Shown here piece after piece: positions 45,172-54,480 of a DNA stretch of 64,000 nt. How positions within the stretch are numbered: the stretch's first letter is position 1; each line of letters begins with the position of its first letter. The stretch comes from UBA7702 sp040776805. Lineage in GTDB: Bacteria; Bacillota; Dehalobacteriia; UBA7702. The DNA is taken from assembly GCA_040776805.1 (NCBI GenBank), contig JAXGZS010000001.1:372001-436000 (forward strand). Reading direction: 5' to 3'. The translations under genes were made by a program, and so were the position numbers. The notes below the pieces were generated by a model. It was not told where the DNA came from, searched no databases, and saw only the letters and a list, made by a program, of their open reading frames with translations.

Positions 45172-47295
45172 TTAGTTGTTGCCTGGCTCTGTTGCTCCGG
45201 CAGTGGTTTCAAATTCTCTGTAGGTGAAAGTCAGTTCATTGGTGGAACTCAAGGGTTTTTTGTTTTTGCCGGACTGCTTTACGCAGACCACATCGCCGTC
45301 TTTGATTTCTGCGTCGCGAACCACAATCATATTTGAATTGTAGTAAGAGGTCTTTTTCATTTCGTTGTTGATGTAAACGTCGCCGGCTTCCGTGAGGTTG
45401 CTGCCAAAAACGTAAAGGTCCTCGCCGACGAGGATCGCGTCGGAAATGGTGATTGCATCGACGCCCATCTGTAACGTTTTCAGTTCATAAGGATTGATGC
45501 CGTTGTGGGAGTAATTCTCTCCGTAAAGCATATCGTATTCCAGCATTTCCATACCGCTGCCGTAGTCAGCCCTGTCCAGGCAGGCCTGTTGATATCTGGT
45601 CATGGTGCCCTCGTGGATGCCCAGGAGATTTAAGACATAGCTGCTCAGTTCATAGGAAGTGAGATCCCGATCTTCCCCGTTGAGGCCGAAGTTGCTCCAT
45701 ATAACGTATGGGGTCTGGAAAATACTGTGATTGGCCAGCTCGTCGGCGCTGAAATCAAGGCCCGGCAGATGGTCGCCGTAGAGCACAAGGACGGTGTCTT
45801 CATCGTAATCCGCCAAGGCGGCGGTGAGGTCGCCGATGAACTGATCCATTTCATAAAATTGGTTGACGAGGTAGGATACGCCGGCGATTTTGGCTTCGTC
45901 AGCATCACCGTAGACGTAGACATCATAATCTTCGTTGCCCGTAAATTCCGTGGGATATTTGCCGTGGCCCTGGACGGAAACGGTGAAAACAAAATCCTTG
46001 CTTTCCGTGGCTTCAAGGGATTTGAGAATCTCTTTGGTCAGGACTTTATCCTTGACCCAGTTGGTGGGTGTATATTCCAAATCGGTCATGTATTCTTTGG
46101 AAATGAACCTGGTGAAACCGAGGGCGGGGTAGACTTCGTCTCTGCCGTAGAAGGTCGCCCGGTTGTTGTGGATTGCCGTGGCGGCGTAGCCTAGTTGTTC
46201 CAAATTATAGGCAATGCTTTCGCAGGTTTCGTCCAGGAGTACGGTTTTATAAGGATACTCTCCGGCGCCGAAGTATTTCAAACTCATGCCGCTTAACACT
46301 TCAAATTCAGTATTGGCGGTACCGGCGCTGACCGTGGGTACGGTAAGATAGCCGGAAATGCATTCTTCTTTGAGGCGATCGAAATGAGGCACGGGGTTCC
46401 TGGAATAATAGAGTCCCAGAAGTTCGTTGGGGTCAAAAAACGATTCCAGTTGAACGAAGATGATATTGGGCGTCTGTTGTTCCGTGGTATCCGCGGCAAT
46501 GGCCGCGTCGGCTGTTTTATTGATGGTGTAGACGGTTTCCGCACTGTAATCCGCCGGCTTATCAATGCCGCTGTCGATGAAACTATTGGAGAGGCAGTAG
46601 GCGAAACCGTAGTTTTTGTAGGCGTCGGCCAAATTGCCAAAGCGGGAAGTTAAAAGCTGTGTCTGGATGGCGGTACCCGTCGCCACGGCGACGATGACCA
46701 CCATGGCGATGACCACGGCGATGGCCTTGATATAGCGCACCTCCCGGTTGATTTTCGGGGCTTTCACGCCGATGAAGATGATCAGCGCCAAAATCAGCAA
46801 GGCCATGACGGTAATCAGGATGATCTGCGTCTTGGAAAGGTAGATATTGATGATGCTCAGGGCATAAGTAACCATGGTCAAGTCGATGGCGGAGAAGGGT
46901 GTGGTGCGGAAGCCCAGGAGCACACAGTTGGCCACGGCGCTTAAAAACCAAATCAGCGAAACCAGGGAACTGACAAAGATCCGCCGTTTGAACAGGAGCG
47001 ATATGGATAGCGTCATCAGAATGATCAATACATTATAGAGAAACAAAATAGGGCTTTGCAGCAAATAAGCGGCGCTGTCGAGGAAACTGCGCCGGCCGAG
47101 GCACTCCATGATAAAATTGAGTATGAAGGCCCAAATTACGTAAAAGATCAGCGGGTGCGCCATGTAAAAATCAAATAGTTTCCGGTTAAAGTTGGCGATT
47201 TTTACGAAACGCACTTTTTTTTCTTTTTTGTCTGATTTTTCGTTTTTTCGTCTGTTAAATATGCGTAAATTTTGCAGCTTTTCTTTCATGATCAT
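45172..47295 (-). CDS. LTA-synthase-family (alkaline-phosphatase-fold) phosphoglycerol transferase
   Basis: 707 residues. Five or six membrane helices (about 44-63, 85-102, 107-127, 135-152, 158-177, 188-208) anchor an extracellular sulfatase-like domain. Metal ligand Glu284 is in FVQLESFFD, and nucleophile Thr326 in SAGTANTEFEVLSG replaces the usual catalytic Ser of sulfatases, as in LtaS. Later parts (YGDHLPGLDF, NHSIFQTPYVIW) complete the site. About 100 extra C-terminal residues look like a beta-rich TIG-type module, which is not in standard LtaS. Expected role: polymerising or transferring glycerol phosphate onto lipid or wall glycan. It has its own promoter. Confidence 0.85.
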   Translation of the reverse strand: MIMKEKLQNLRIFNRRKNEKSDKKEKKVRFVKIANFNRKLFDFYMAHPLIFYVIWAFILNFIMECLGRRSFLDSAAYLLQSPILFLYNVLIILMTLSISLLFKRRIFVSSLVSLIWFLSAVANCVLLGFRTTPFSAIDLTMVTYALSIINIYLSKTQIILITVMALLILALIIFIGVKAPKINREVRYIKAIAVVIAMVVIVAVATGTAIQTQLLTSRFGNLADAYKNYGFAYCLSNSFIDSGIDKPADYSAETVYTINKTADAAIAADTTEQQTPNIIFVQLESFFDPNELLGLYYSRNPVPHFDRLKEECISGYLTVPTVSAGTANTEFEVLSGMSLKYFGAGEYPYKTVLLDETCESIAYNLEQLGYAATAIHNNRATFYGRDEVYPALGFTRFISKEYMTDLEYTPTNWVKDKVLTKEILKSLEATESKDFVFTVSVQGHGKYPTEFTGNEDYDVYVYGDADEAKIAGVSYLVNQFYEMDQFIGDLTAALADYDEDTVLVLYGDHLPGLDFSADELANHSIFQTPYVIWSNFGLNGEDRDLTSYELSSYVLNLLGIHEGTMTRYQQACLDRADYGSGMEMLEYDMLYGENYSHNGINPYELKTLQMGVDAITISDAILVGEDLYVFGSNLTEAGDVYINNEMKKTSYYNSNMIVVRDAEIKDGDVVCVKQSGKNKKPLSSTNELTFTYREFETTAGATEPGNN

Positions 47296-47348
47296 TCACT
47301 TTACCTTCTAAAGGGAACCCCCCAAAAATCTTAGGCTAAACCACCGTT

Positions 47349-47377
47349 AATATAGCATAAAGTAATGTGTTTTACAA
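47349..47377 (-). promoter_or_regulatory. Sigma-A promoter of the LTA-synthase-like gene
   Basis: Minus strand: TTGTAA (47372-47377), 17-nt spacer, TATATT (47349-47354). Confidence 0.6.
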
Positions 47378-47477
47378 GGAATTTTGTGTATCTTTTCTTT
47401 GAAATCAGGTTTTTTTTACATACAAAATATGTTAAACTAAAAGAAAATGCAGAGAAAGGCGAAAGGATTAAGATACG

Positions 47478-48110
47478 ATGGATCAGGAAAAAGAACAAGT
47501 CATTGCGTGGCTTAAGGTATTTGCGAATTTCAGAGACGGCGTCGTCCTGACGGAGATCATTAAAATGGAGGAATCCTTCATCAAAGATCCCCACTGGCTC
47601 TCCCCCCTCCATGGCGAGGAGTACCGTCTTTATCATAGCTTTGAACGAAAGGAGATCTCTCGGGCGGAAGATTTTCCATTCACCGATGAGGGGCCTTTGT
47701 GGGACGGTATCTGCAAAGACGACGCTTCCCGAAAGATTCTCTTCGTGCTGGCCCAGGACACCCCGGAAGCCTTAAAAGGGGATGGCGGCGATATCCCGGA
47801 GCAGGAAAAAGCAGCCATGGCTAAGATATACAAGATGTTCCAATTAGATGGCGATCTTGACGCCTGGTACCATGAATACTATCCCGCCGCCCGGGCTTTG
47901 GCCTTTGTCACCATGCTCAGCAGCCCCTTTGGCCACTGCATGGAAAGGGGCTTTCGCGGGGAACTGATCTTTATGAATATTGTCGATAATTATTTGGGTG
48001 TCAAAACAAGCAAAGCGCAATGGGAGACTTTTTACAAAGAGATGATCGCCAAGATGTTTGGTGAAAGAGGCTTGCCCTATGGTGTTTTTACCGTTGATTT
48101 TAAGGTCTGA
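47478..48110 (+). CDS. Uncharacterised soluble protein
   Basis: 210 residues, no signal peptide or membrane helix, no family recognised. Mixed helical sequence with many aromatic and acidic residues; notable stretches are WLSPLHGEEYRLYHSF, LFVLAQDTPEAL and ARALAFVTMLSSPFGHCMERGFRGELIFMNIVDNYLG. The frame, codon use and GC content match the surrounding genome. Promoter unclear. A shared hairpin separates it from the oppositely oriented upp. Confidence 0.6.
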   Translation: MDQEKEQVIAWLKVFANFRDGVVLTEIIKMEESFIKDPHWLSPLHGEEYRLYHSFERKEISRAEDFPFTDEGPLWDGICKDDASRKILFVLAQDTPEALKGDGGDIPEQEKAAMAKIYKMFQLDGDLDAWYHEYYPAARALAFVTMLSSPFGHCMERGFRGELIFMNIVDNYLGVKTSKAQWETFYKEMIAKMFGERGLPYGVFTVDFKV

Positions 48111-48155
48111 CCATTCTTTTGCCGCCGTCCGAGTTATAAAAATATAGAAAATAAT

Positions 48156-48195
48156 AAATCCCCGTTTTCCGCCGCGGCAGAAATCGGGGATTCTT
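48156..48195. terminator. Shared terminator between the unknown gene and upp
   Basis: AATCCCCG pairs with CGGGGATT around a long loop, with A- and T-rich flanks on both sides. Confidence 0.65.
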
Positions 48196-48228
48196 TATGA
48201 CTTTTATAATCTTTTGCTTAAAGCGAGC

Positions 48229-48858
48229 TTAAAGCGTACCGAAAATGCGGTCACCGGCGTCGCCGAGACCCGGCAGAATGTAGCCTTTTTCGTCGAGGCT
48301 CTCATCGAGGGCGCCGCAATAGATTTCGACGTCGGGGTGGGCTTCCCGCATCTTTTTGATCCCTTCGGGGGCGGCGATGATACACATCAATTTGATGTTT
48401 TTTGCGCCCCTTTGTTTAATGAAGCCCAGGGCTGCCGCACTGCTGCCACCGGTGGCCAACATCGGATCAACGACAATGACCTCCCTGCTTGCGATATCTG
48501 ACGGTAATTTAGAGTAATACTCTACCGGCTGAAGGGTTTCATGGTCGCGGTAAAGGCCGATGTGACCGACTTTAGCAGAAGGGATCAGGCTTAAAACGCC
48601 GTCGACCATGCCGAGGCCGGCTCTTAAAATCGGTATGATGGCGACTTTTTGGCAGAGTACCTTTTGGGTGGTGGCCGTCAAAGGGGTGGTGATTTTTGTG
48701 TCTGTGAGAGAGAGGCCTTTTGTCGCTTCATAGCCCATGAGCAAAGAGATTTCATAAACCAGTTGGCGAAAATCTTTGGTATTGGTGTTTTTATCCCGGA
48801 GCATGGTGATTTTATGGGTGATCAGAGGGTGATCCATGATATGTACGCCGGTCTGCAT
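48229..48858 (-). CDS. upp: Uracil phosphoribosyltransferase
   Basis: Makes UMP from uracil and PRPP. The 209-residue protein has RAGLGMVDGVLSLIPSAKVGHIG, the PRPP-binding VVDPMLATGGSSAAAL, and the C-terminal uracil site GYILPGLGDAGDR. It starts three bases after the uraA stop, so the two form an operon for uracil uptake and capture. Confidence 0.97.
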   Translation of the reverse strand: MQTGVHIMDHPLITHKITMLRDKNTNTKDFRQLVYEISLLMGYEATKGLSLTDTKITTPLTATTQKVLCQKVAIIPILRAGLGMVDGVLSLIPSAKVGHIGLYRDHETLQPVEYYSKLPSDIASREVIVVDPMLATGGSSAAALGFIKQRGAKNIKLMCIIAAPEGIKKMREAHPDVEIYCGALDESLDEKGYILPGLGDAGDRIFGTL

Positions 48859-48861
48859 TGT

Positions 48862-50160
48862 TTAGGCCTCCGTTTCTTCCGCGATTTTGGGGTTATCGTC
48901 AATCTCTTCCAGCTGTTGCGGCAAAATCAGGTTGAGCAGAATGCCGATGATCACAGCGAGGAAAAGTCCGGAAATGGTCAGACTCACATCACCGATGTTG
49001 ACGGCGAGACCGCCGGTAACACTGAAGCCGGTACCGATGCTTAGTATTAAGGCGACAATGATCAGATTTCTGGAATGAGTGAAGTCAAGCTTGGCTTCGG
49101 CCAGGGTGCGAATGCCGATGGCGGAGATCATCCCGAAGAGAATGAATTCTACGCCTCCTCGAACCGGGGTGGGAATGGTCTGCAAAACGGCGCCGAATTT
49201 ACCGAAGATCCCGAGGATCACGGCGCAGACGGCGGCAATGCGCAGAAGTTTGGGATTGTAGTTTTTGGTGGTGGCGAGGACGCCGGTATTTTCCGAATAG
49301 GTGGTATTGGCGGGACCGCCGATAAAGCCCGCGAACATGGTGGCGAGGCCGTCCCCTAAGAGGGTGCGGTGGAGTCCCGGTTCTTTAAAGAAGTCTTTCC
49401 CTACCACCGCGCCGTTGGTGGTGATATCGCCGATATGTTCCATGCAGGTGACCAAGGCGATGGGCGCGATGGCCAAGATGGCGACGAGATCAAATTTTGG
49501 CAGCGTAAAGAAACCTTCCGTGTAATAAGGGATGTTGATCCAATGGGCCGCGCCGATGGCGGAATAATCCATGGTGATGACGTTGGCCAAGTCTAAAACG
49601 ATGCAGAAAAGGTAGCCGATGCCGAGACCGATCAGGATCGGTACGAGTTTAAAGAAACCTTTCGCAAAGATCGTGCAGGCGACGACGATGATCATCGTAA
49701 ACAGCGCGATGCCCAAACTTAAAAGAGAGCTGCCGGTGAGGGCGGTATTGGTGGCGTCGCTGACGCCGACGCTGACCAGGGATAAACCGATGACCACGAT
49801 GACGGGCCCGGTGACCACCGGAGGGAAGATTCTTTTTATGCGATCAGCGCCGGCGAGGTAGGCGGCGAGGGCGATGATCAAATAAAGGAGACCGGCGAAT
49901 ATAATACCGCCTTGGGCGTATTCGATGCCGTAAGCCCCGACAATGGCCGCGATTGCCCCCAAATAGGCAAAAGAAGAGCCTTGGAACACCGGAACCTTAA
50001 ACTTTGTACACAGATGAAAAATCAATGTACCGATACCGGCGGAAACCAAGGCTGTCGAGGGATTTAATCCGGTGAGCAAGGGCACCAGGATTGTGGCTCC
50101 GAACATCGCGAATAGGTGTTGGACGCCCAGGGCCATATCTTTGCCCGTGAGTTTTTCCAT
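48862..50160 (-). CDS. uraA: Uracil:H+ symporter
   Basis: NCS2/NAT-family permease of 432 residues with 12-14 membrane helices. Family features: QHLFAMFGATILVPLLTGLNPSTAL near the start, the FQGSSFAYLGAIAAI segment, FAGFIGGPANTTYSENTGVLATTK and the VGGVEFILFG-like PVRGGVEFILFGMISAIG. ATG at 50160 follows GGAGG. It is transcribed from the promoter at 50217-50245 with a short leader; I see no PyrR-type attenuator hairpins. Confidence 0.95.
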   Translation of the reverse strand: MEKLTGKDMALGVQHLFAMFGATILVPLLTGLNPSTALVSAGIGTLIFHLCTKFKVPVFQGSSFAYLGAIAAIVGAYGIEYAQGGIIFAGLLYLIIALAAYLAGADRIKRIFPPVVTGPVIVVIGLSLVSVGVSDATNTALTGSSLLSLGIALFTMIIVVACTIFAKGFFKLVPILIGLGIGYLFCIVLDLANVITMDYSAIGAAHWINIPYYTEGFFTLPKFDLVAILAIAPIALVTCMEHIGDITTNGAVVGKDFFKEPGLHRTLLGDGLATMFAGFIGGPANTTYSENTGVLATTKNYNPKLLRIAAVCAVILGIFGKFGAVLQTIPTPVRGGVEFILFGMISAIGIRTLAEAKLDFTHSRNLIIVALILSIGTGFSVTGGLAVNIGDVSLTISGLFLAVIIGILLNLILPQQLEEIDDNPKIAEETEA

Positions 50161-50216
50161 GACTGTTTTCCTCCAAAAATACTCTATTTTTACGTGAATC
50201 ATCAAGATCCTTAAAA

Positions 50217-50245
50217 AGTCTACTACATCTCTTATTTTTTGTCAA
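50217..50245 (-). promoter_or_regulatory. Sigma-A promoter of uraA-upp
   Basis: Minus strand: TTGACA (50240-50245), 17-nt spacer, TAGACT (50217-50222). Confidence 0.7.
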
Positions 50246-50491
50246 TCAACGAAACGGGCGGCAAGAGGATCATCCATTTCTTCCTTTTATATATAACTTT
50301 TAAAATGAGCACGTTTGTTTTTTCATATGACGTGAACCAGGAGGAATTATAAAAAAGAAAGTCTCAACCAGATTTTTCTATTTCTCTGCAGTACGTTGAC
50401 TTATGTTTATAAAAATGGAAACTAAAAAATTGTGTTTCGTTTATTATTTTGCCCGAAAAAGGTATTCTTTGTGTGAAAGAATTGAAAATTC
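50246..50491. other. Gap between divergent uraA and ech promoters
   Basis: AT-rich spacer with no open frame. A ribosome-site-like AGGAGGAATTATAA at about 50339-50352 is followed by no start codon. No riboswitch recognised. Confidence 0.4.
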
Positions 50492-50520
50492 TTGCTTTTT
50501 AATTTTTTCGGGACTATACT
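50492..50520 (+). promoter_or_regulatory. Candidate promoter of the ech-hyp operon
   Basis: TTGCTT (50492-50497), 17-nt spacer, TATACT (50515-50520); leader of about 115 nt to the TTG start at 50642. Confidence 0.55.
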
Positions 50521-50641
50521 TAGAGCGTATTAAATGAATCTCCTTGCTTTTAGGGAAAAGGGATTGTTTTTATTTATATATGTTTTATATTTTCCTGAAA
50601 AATAGGCAGATTCAAAAAAACCAAAAGAAGAGGGGATTGAA

Positions 50642-52648
50642 TTGGATACCATGTTTTTCGGCACATTAGCATTTCTGATTTTATTTCCGACCGTGATTGC
50701 GCTGATTCTTTTGGCTGTTAAAAATGATGCCGCAAGAGGCGGAATTGTCAAAGTAGCGTCTATTCTGATCGCTTTGGGTTCCGTCGCTCTTGCCGTGGTG
50801 TATTTTATGAACGGGGGAGGCACGACCATTGCGTTCGACAGCGAAGTGGTTTCCTACGCCATGATGATCATCGAGATTCTTTTGGGTCTCGTCATCATCG
50901 TCCTCGGGATCAAGTACAGACATTATTGGGCATCGGTTTTAGCGGCGATTCAGACGCCTTTGATGATTTGGTTTGAATTAACCAAAGGTCATAGCGTTGA
51001 AGTCAGCTACAATCTCTATGTCGACGGTCTTTCGGTAATCATGGCATTGATTATCGGAGTCATTGGTAGTCTTATCATTGTTTACGCTTTGGGCTACATG
51101 AAGGATTACCAACATCACAACGCGGACAAACCGGATAGAAGACCATTCTTCTTTTTCATCATGTTTGTCTTCCTTGCCGCGATGTTCGGCATTGTCACCG
51201 CGAACAATTTGGTTTGGATGTATTTCTTCTGGGAAATTACGAGTTTGACCTCGTTCTTCCTGATCGGCTATTCCAAAACAGAAGAAGCGATCAAAAACTC
51301 CTTCCGCGCTCTGATCATGAATCTCGGCGGCGGTCTCGGTTTTGTCCTCGCCATCCTTTTCTTGGGCAATTTCTGCGAAACCGTTGAATTGTCCGGCTTG
51401 CTCAGCGGCGGCGCCGCAGGAACTTGGGGTTACTATTTGACCATCCCCGTTGCCCTGCTGGCTTTTGCCGGGATCACCAAAGCCGCGCAAATGCCTTTCT
51501 CCAGTTGGCTCTTGGGCGCAATGGTGGCGCCGACTCCCGTTTCCGCGTTGCTCCATTCCTCCACCATGGTGAAAGCCGGTGTTTTCCTCATCATCAAGCT
51601 GGCTCCCGTGATGGGCGTATGGGTTCCCGGTTACGAACAGTCCTATAGCGCGCTCTATTATAATTACGCCGGCATTATGGTCATGATGGTCGGGGGTATT
51701 ACCTTCCTCATCGCTTCCTTCATTGCCATTTCCCAGTCCAATGCCAAACGCGTTTTGGCTTATTCCACCGTGGCGAACCTCGGCTTGATCGTTTGCTGCG
51801 GCGGCATCGGTACCGCTGCTGCGGTTTGGGCCGGGATTATGCTGATTATCTTCCATGCCATCGCTAAATCTTTGCTGTTCCTCGGCGTCGGTACCACCGA
51901 ACACCGCATCGGTAGCAGAGACATCGAGGATATGGACGGTCTCTTTGTGAGATTGCCCAATGTGGCGAAATTTATGATCGTTGGCATCTGCGGTATGTTT
52001 ATCGCACCCTTCGGGATGTTGATTTCCAAATGGGCGGCGATGGTTTCGTTTATCGATTCCGGTAATCCGTTCCTTATTTTACTGCTGGTCTTCGGTTCCG
52101 CGGCAACGCTGTTCTTCTGGGCCAAATGGCTCGGCAAGCTCACCGCCGTGGTCGCCGGCAAAGACAATCACGAAGCTCTGGGGATTTCCGGCGAAGAAAA
52201 AATGGTGCTTGGCACCTTGACCGGCCTGACCGTGGCTGCTTGCTTGTTCTTCCCGATCCTTTCCTCCGGCGCGGTGGTTCCCTATCTCAGCGGATTCTTC
52301 TCCGATATTGAGACAGGCATGTTAAGCAGCGGTAACCTCGCGATTATGGTCTTTATGGTGGCCGCGCTCATTTTGTTGGTCGCCTTCTTCTACGGCAAAA
52401 CCAATAAGAAGATCGTACCGATCTATCTTTCCGGTGAAAATGTAGGCGATGATATCTCTTTCCGCAACTCCTTTAAAAAGAATCAGGCTTCCCAGTTGAA
52501 AAACTGGTACATGGAAGCCTATTTCGGTGAAAAGAAAATGAATCGGATCGGTATCATCAGCACAGTTCTGATCATTACCCTTGTCGCTCTTTGGATCGGT
52601 GTGATGGCCGGTATTTTGCTCCACTATTTCCAGGGAGGTGCGTTCTGA
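50642..52648 (+). CDS. echA: Energy-converting hydrogenase, antiporter-like subunit EchA
   Basis: Proton-translocating membrane subunit related to NuoL and Mrp antiporters; Ech couples ferredoxin oxidation and H2 formation to ion pumping. The 668-residue protein has about 15 hydrophobic helices. Family marks are the LYVDGLSVIMALIIGVIGSLI segment, WMYFFWEITSLTSFFLIGYS, AAQMPFSSWLLGAMVAPTPVSALLHSSTMVKAGVFLI and FHAIAKSLLFLGVG, which include the usual channel Lys and His. TTG start behind AGAGGGG. Its stop overlaps the echB ATG (ATGA). Confidence 0.93.
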   Translation: MDTMFFGTLAFLILFPTVIALILLAVKNDAARGGIVKVASILIALGSVALAVVYFMNGGGTTIAFDSEVVSYAMMIIEILLGLVIIVLGIKYRHYWASVLAAIQTPLMIWFELTKGHSVEVSYNLYVDGLSVIMALIIGVIGSLIIVYALGYMKDYQHHNADKPDRRPFFFFIMFVFLAAMFGIVTANNLVWMYFFWEITSLTSFFLIGYSKTEEAIKNSFRALIMNLGGGLGFVLAILFLGNFCETVELSGLLSGGAAGTWGYYLTIPVALLAFAGITKAAQMPFSSWLLGAMVAPTPVSALLHSSTMVKAGVFLIIKLAPVMGVWVPGYEQSYSALYYNYAGIMVMMVGGITFLIASFIAISQSNAKRVLAYSTVANLGLIVCCGGIGTAAAVWAGIMLIIFHAIAKSLLFLGVGTTEHRIGSRDIEDMDGLFVRLPNVAKFMIVGICGMFIAPFGMLISKWAAMVSFIDSGNPFLILLLVFGSAATLFFWAKWLGKLTAVVAGKDNHEALGISGEEKMVLGTLTGLTVAACLFFPILSSGAVVPYLSGFFSDIETGMLSSGNLAIMVFMVAALILLVAFFYGKTNKKIVPIYLSGENVGDDISFRNSFKKNQASQLKNWYMEAYFGEKKMNRIGIISTVLIITLVALWIGVMAGILLHYFQGGAF

Positions 52649-53571
52649 TGACAATTGGATTTCTTTCCGACGCCTTCGGTTTTAACTTTGGTATATGGAA
52701 CATCGTTTCCATGCTTGCCTTTGTTGTTTTGGCGCCTTTCGTCGGCGGTTTACTGGCCGGGATCGACCGTAAAATTACCGCGAGAATGCAGGGACGTTTT
52801 GGCCCCCCCATCCTTCAGCCTTTTTACGATGTGCTAAAGCTGACGGAAAAAGAACCGATTACCGTCAATAACTACCAGGACTTCTATATTGGGAGTTTCC
52901 TATTCTTCATTATCTTGACCGGCGTGTTTTTCTTTGCCGGTGGCGATCTCTTACTGGTGATCTTCGCCCTGACCTTGGCCAGTGTATTCATGATTGTGGC
53001 GGCGTTTTCCTCCAACTCTCCTTACGCCCAGGTCGGCGCGGAACGTGAATTGCTCCAGATGATGGCTTACGAACCCATGGTCCTTTTGACCGCCGTTGGT
53101 TTTTACATGGTCATCGGCACCTTTGATGTGATCGACGTGCTCTCTGCCAATCTCCCCGCCATCGTTTATTTGCCCGGCGTTTTCATTGGTTTTGTCTACA
53201 TTCTGACCTTGAAATTCAGAAAATCGCCTTTCGATTTGAGTATGTCCCACCACGCGCATCAGGAATTGGTCAAAGGACTTTCCACGGAGTTATCCGGTAA
53301 AACCTTGGCTTTGCTGGAAATTGCCCACTGGTATGAAAACGTATTCCTGCTGGGTTTCGTTTTCCTTTTCGTTGCGTACACCAATTGGATCAGCGTCATC
53401 GTCGCCGTCGTTGTCTGTCTGCTGATTTACTTCTTTGAAGTATTCATCGACAACAACTTCGCCAGAATGAAATGGCAGGTCGCCATGAATTCTTCCTGGG
53501 TCATTGCGCTGACCGTTGGCTTTGTTAATATTTTCGTGCTGTATTTCCTGAAACTGTTCGGGGTATTATAA
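52648..53571 (+). CDS. echB: Ech hydrogenase membrane subunit EchB (NuoH-like)
   Basis: 307 residues, eight hydrophobic helices. It anchors the soluble arm to the membrane part. Family signatures: GIDRKITARMQGRFGPPILQPFYDVLKL, the YAQVGAERELLQMMAYEPM loop (acidic residues linking the cluster to the ion channel), and SPFDLSMSHHAHQELVKGLSTELSG. Start ATG 52648, fixed by the overlap with the echA stop and GGGAGG upstream. An in-frame ATG at 52591 would overlap echA by 58 bases and has no family match. Confidence 0.93.
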   Translation: MTIGFLSDAFGFNFGIWNIVSMLAFVVLAPFVGGLLAGIDRKITARMQGRFGPPILQPFYDVLKLTEKEPITVNNYQDFYIGSFLFFIILTGVFFFAGGDLLLVIFALTLASVFMIVAAFSSNSPYAQVGAERELLQMMAYEPMVLLTAVGFYMVIGTFDVIDVLSANLPAIVYLPGVFIGFVYILTLKFRKSPFDLSMSHHAHQELVKGLSTELSGKTLALLEIAHWYENVFLLGFVFLFVAYTNWISVIVAVVVCLLIYFFEVFIDNNFARMKWQVAMNSSWVIALTVGFVNIFVLYFLKLFGVL

Positions 53572-53585
53572 GAGGAGGTGTCAAT

Positions 53586-54101
53586 ATGTCATATGTAACC
53601 AAATCACCCTGGTTGATTCATTATGATGGTTCAAGCTGTAACGGCTGTGATATTGAAGTGTTGGCGTGCCTTACCCCGATGTATGACGCCGAACGGTTTG
53701 GTATCATCAATACCGGGAATCCAAAACATGCCGATATTTTCCTCGTCACCGGCGGCGTGAACGAGCAGAATAAAAATGTAGTCAAACAGATCTACGATCA
53801 GATGCCCGAACCGAAAGTCGTTGTGGCGGTAGGGATCTGCGCCTGTTCCGGCGGAATTTTTGCGGAATGCTATAATATCCTCGGCGGCGCCGACAAGGTG
53901 ATCCCTGTGGATGTCTACGTTCCCGGCTGCGCGGCCAGACCGGAACAGATCATTGACGGTATTGTCCAGGGCCTCGGCGTGCTTGCCGAGAAAAGAGCCG
54001 CGATGGGCAAAGCCCCGGCGGCCACGGCTGCAGCGGCGGCAAAACCCCAGGACAAACCGGAAGAAAAGCCCGCTGCGGAACCGGAAGCTAAACCGGAGTA
54101 A
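53586..54101 (+). CDS. echC: Ech hydrogenase small subunit EchC
   Basis: Electron-transfer subunit like NuoB, carrying one [4Fe-4S] cluster next to the NiFe site. Ligands are Cys18 and Cys21 (SSCNGCD), a Cys in VGICACSGGIF and one in VPGCAARPEQI. The fold ends at about residue 135. A tail of about 30 residues made almost only of Ala, Pro, Lys and Glu follows (ATAAAAAKPQDKPEEKPAAE), which is not usual for EchC. Start behind GAGGAGG. Confidence 0.92.
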   Translation: MSYVTKSPWLIHYDGSSCNGCDIEVLACLTPMYDAERFGIINTGNPKHADIFLVTGGVNEQNKNVVKQIYDQMPEPKVVVAVGICACSGGIFAECYNILGGADKVIPVDVYVPGCAARPEQIIDGIVQGLGVLAEKRAAMGKAPAATAAAAAKPQDKPEEKPAAEPEAKPE

Positions 54102-54116
54102 AGTAGGAGGTATTTA

Positions 54117-54464
54117 ATGTTTACGGATTTTAATCTAAAAGTCATTGAACCTACCGAATTGGTCGATACTGCCCGTACTTTAAAAGCAGAAGGTTATCGG
54201 ATGGTGCAGATCTGCGCGACGAAAATCCCCGATGCTTATGAATTAACCTATAGCTTCGATAAGGATCTCGAGTTATACCATTATCGCGTGATTCTTCCTG
54301 AAGGCCAGGATATTCAAAGCATCACCGATTCCTACTTCGCGGCTTTTGTTTACGAAAACGAAATAAAAGACCTTTTCGGTATCAACATTACACACATTGC
54401 TCTCGATTTCCAAGGCGGTTTCTTCGTGACCAACGAACCCACGCCGTGGAAAGACAGCAAGTAA
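54117..54464 (+). CDS. echD: Ech hydrogenase subunit EchD (NuoC-like)
   Basis: 115-residue soluble subunit related to the N-terminal domain of the 30-kDa complex I subunit. Shows the family run LTYSFDKDLELYHYRVILPEG, then ENEIKDLFGINI and a short C terminus. It bridges the small and large subunits structurally and binds no cofactor. AGGAGG precedes the ATG. Confidence 0.9.
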   Translation: MFTDFNLKVIEPTELVDTARTLKAEGYRMVQICATKIPDAYELTYSFDKDLELYHYRVILPEGQDIQSITDSYFAAFVYENEIKDLFGINITHIALDFQGGFFVTNEPTPWKDSK

Positions 54465-54480
54465 GAAAGGAAGGTAGAAC

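Noticed and set aside
50161..50245. PyrR attenuator upstream of uraA
   Set aside because: The leader after the promoter is short and shows no anti-terminator/terminator pair or PyrR-binding loop.
52591..52647. Upstream in-frame ATG for echB
   Set aside because: It would overlap echA by 58 bases and adds residues with no family match; the ATGA overlap with GGGAGG fits better.
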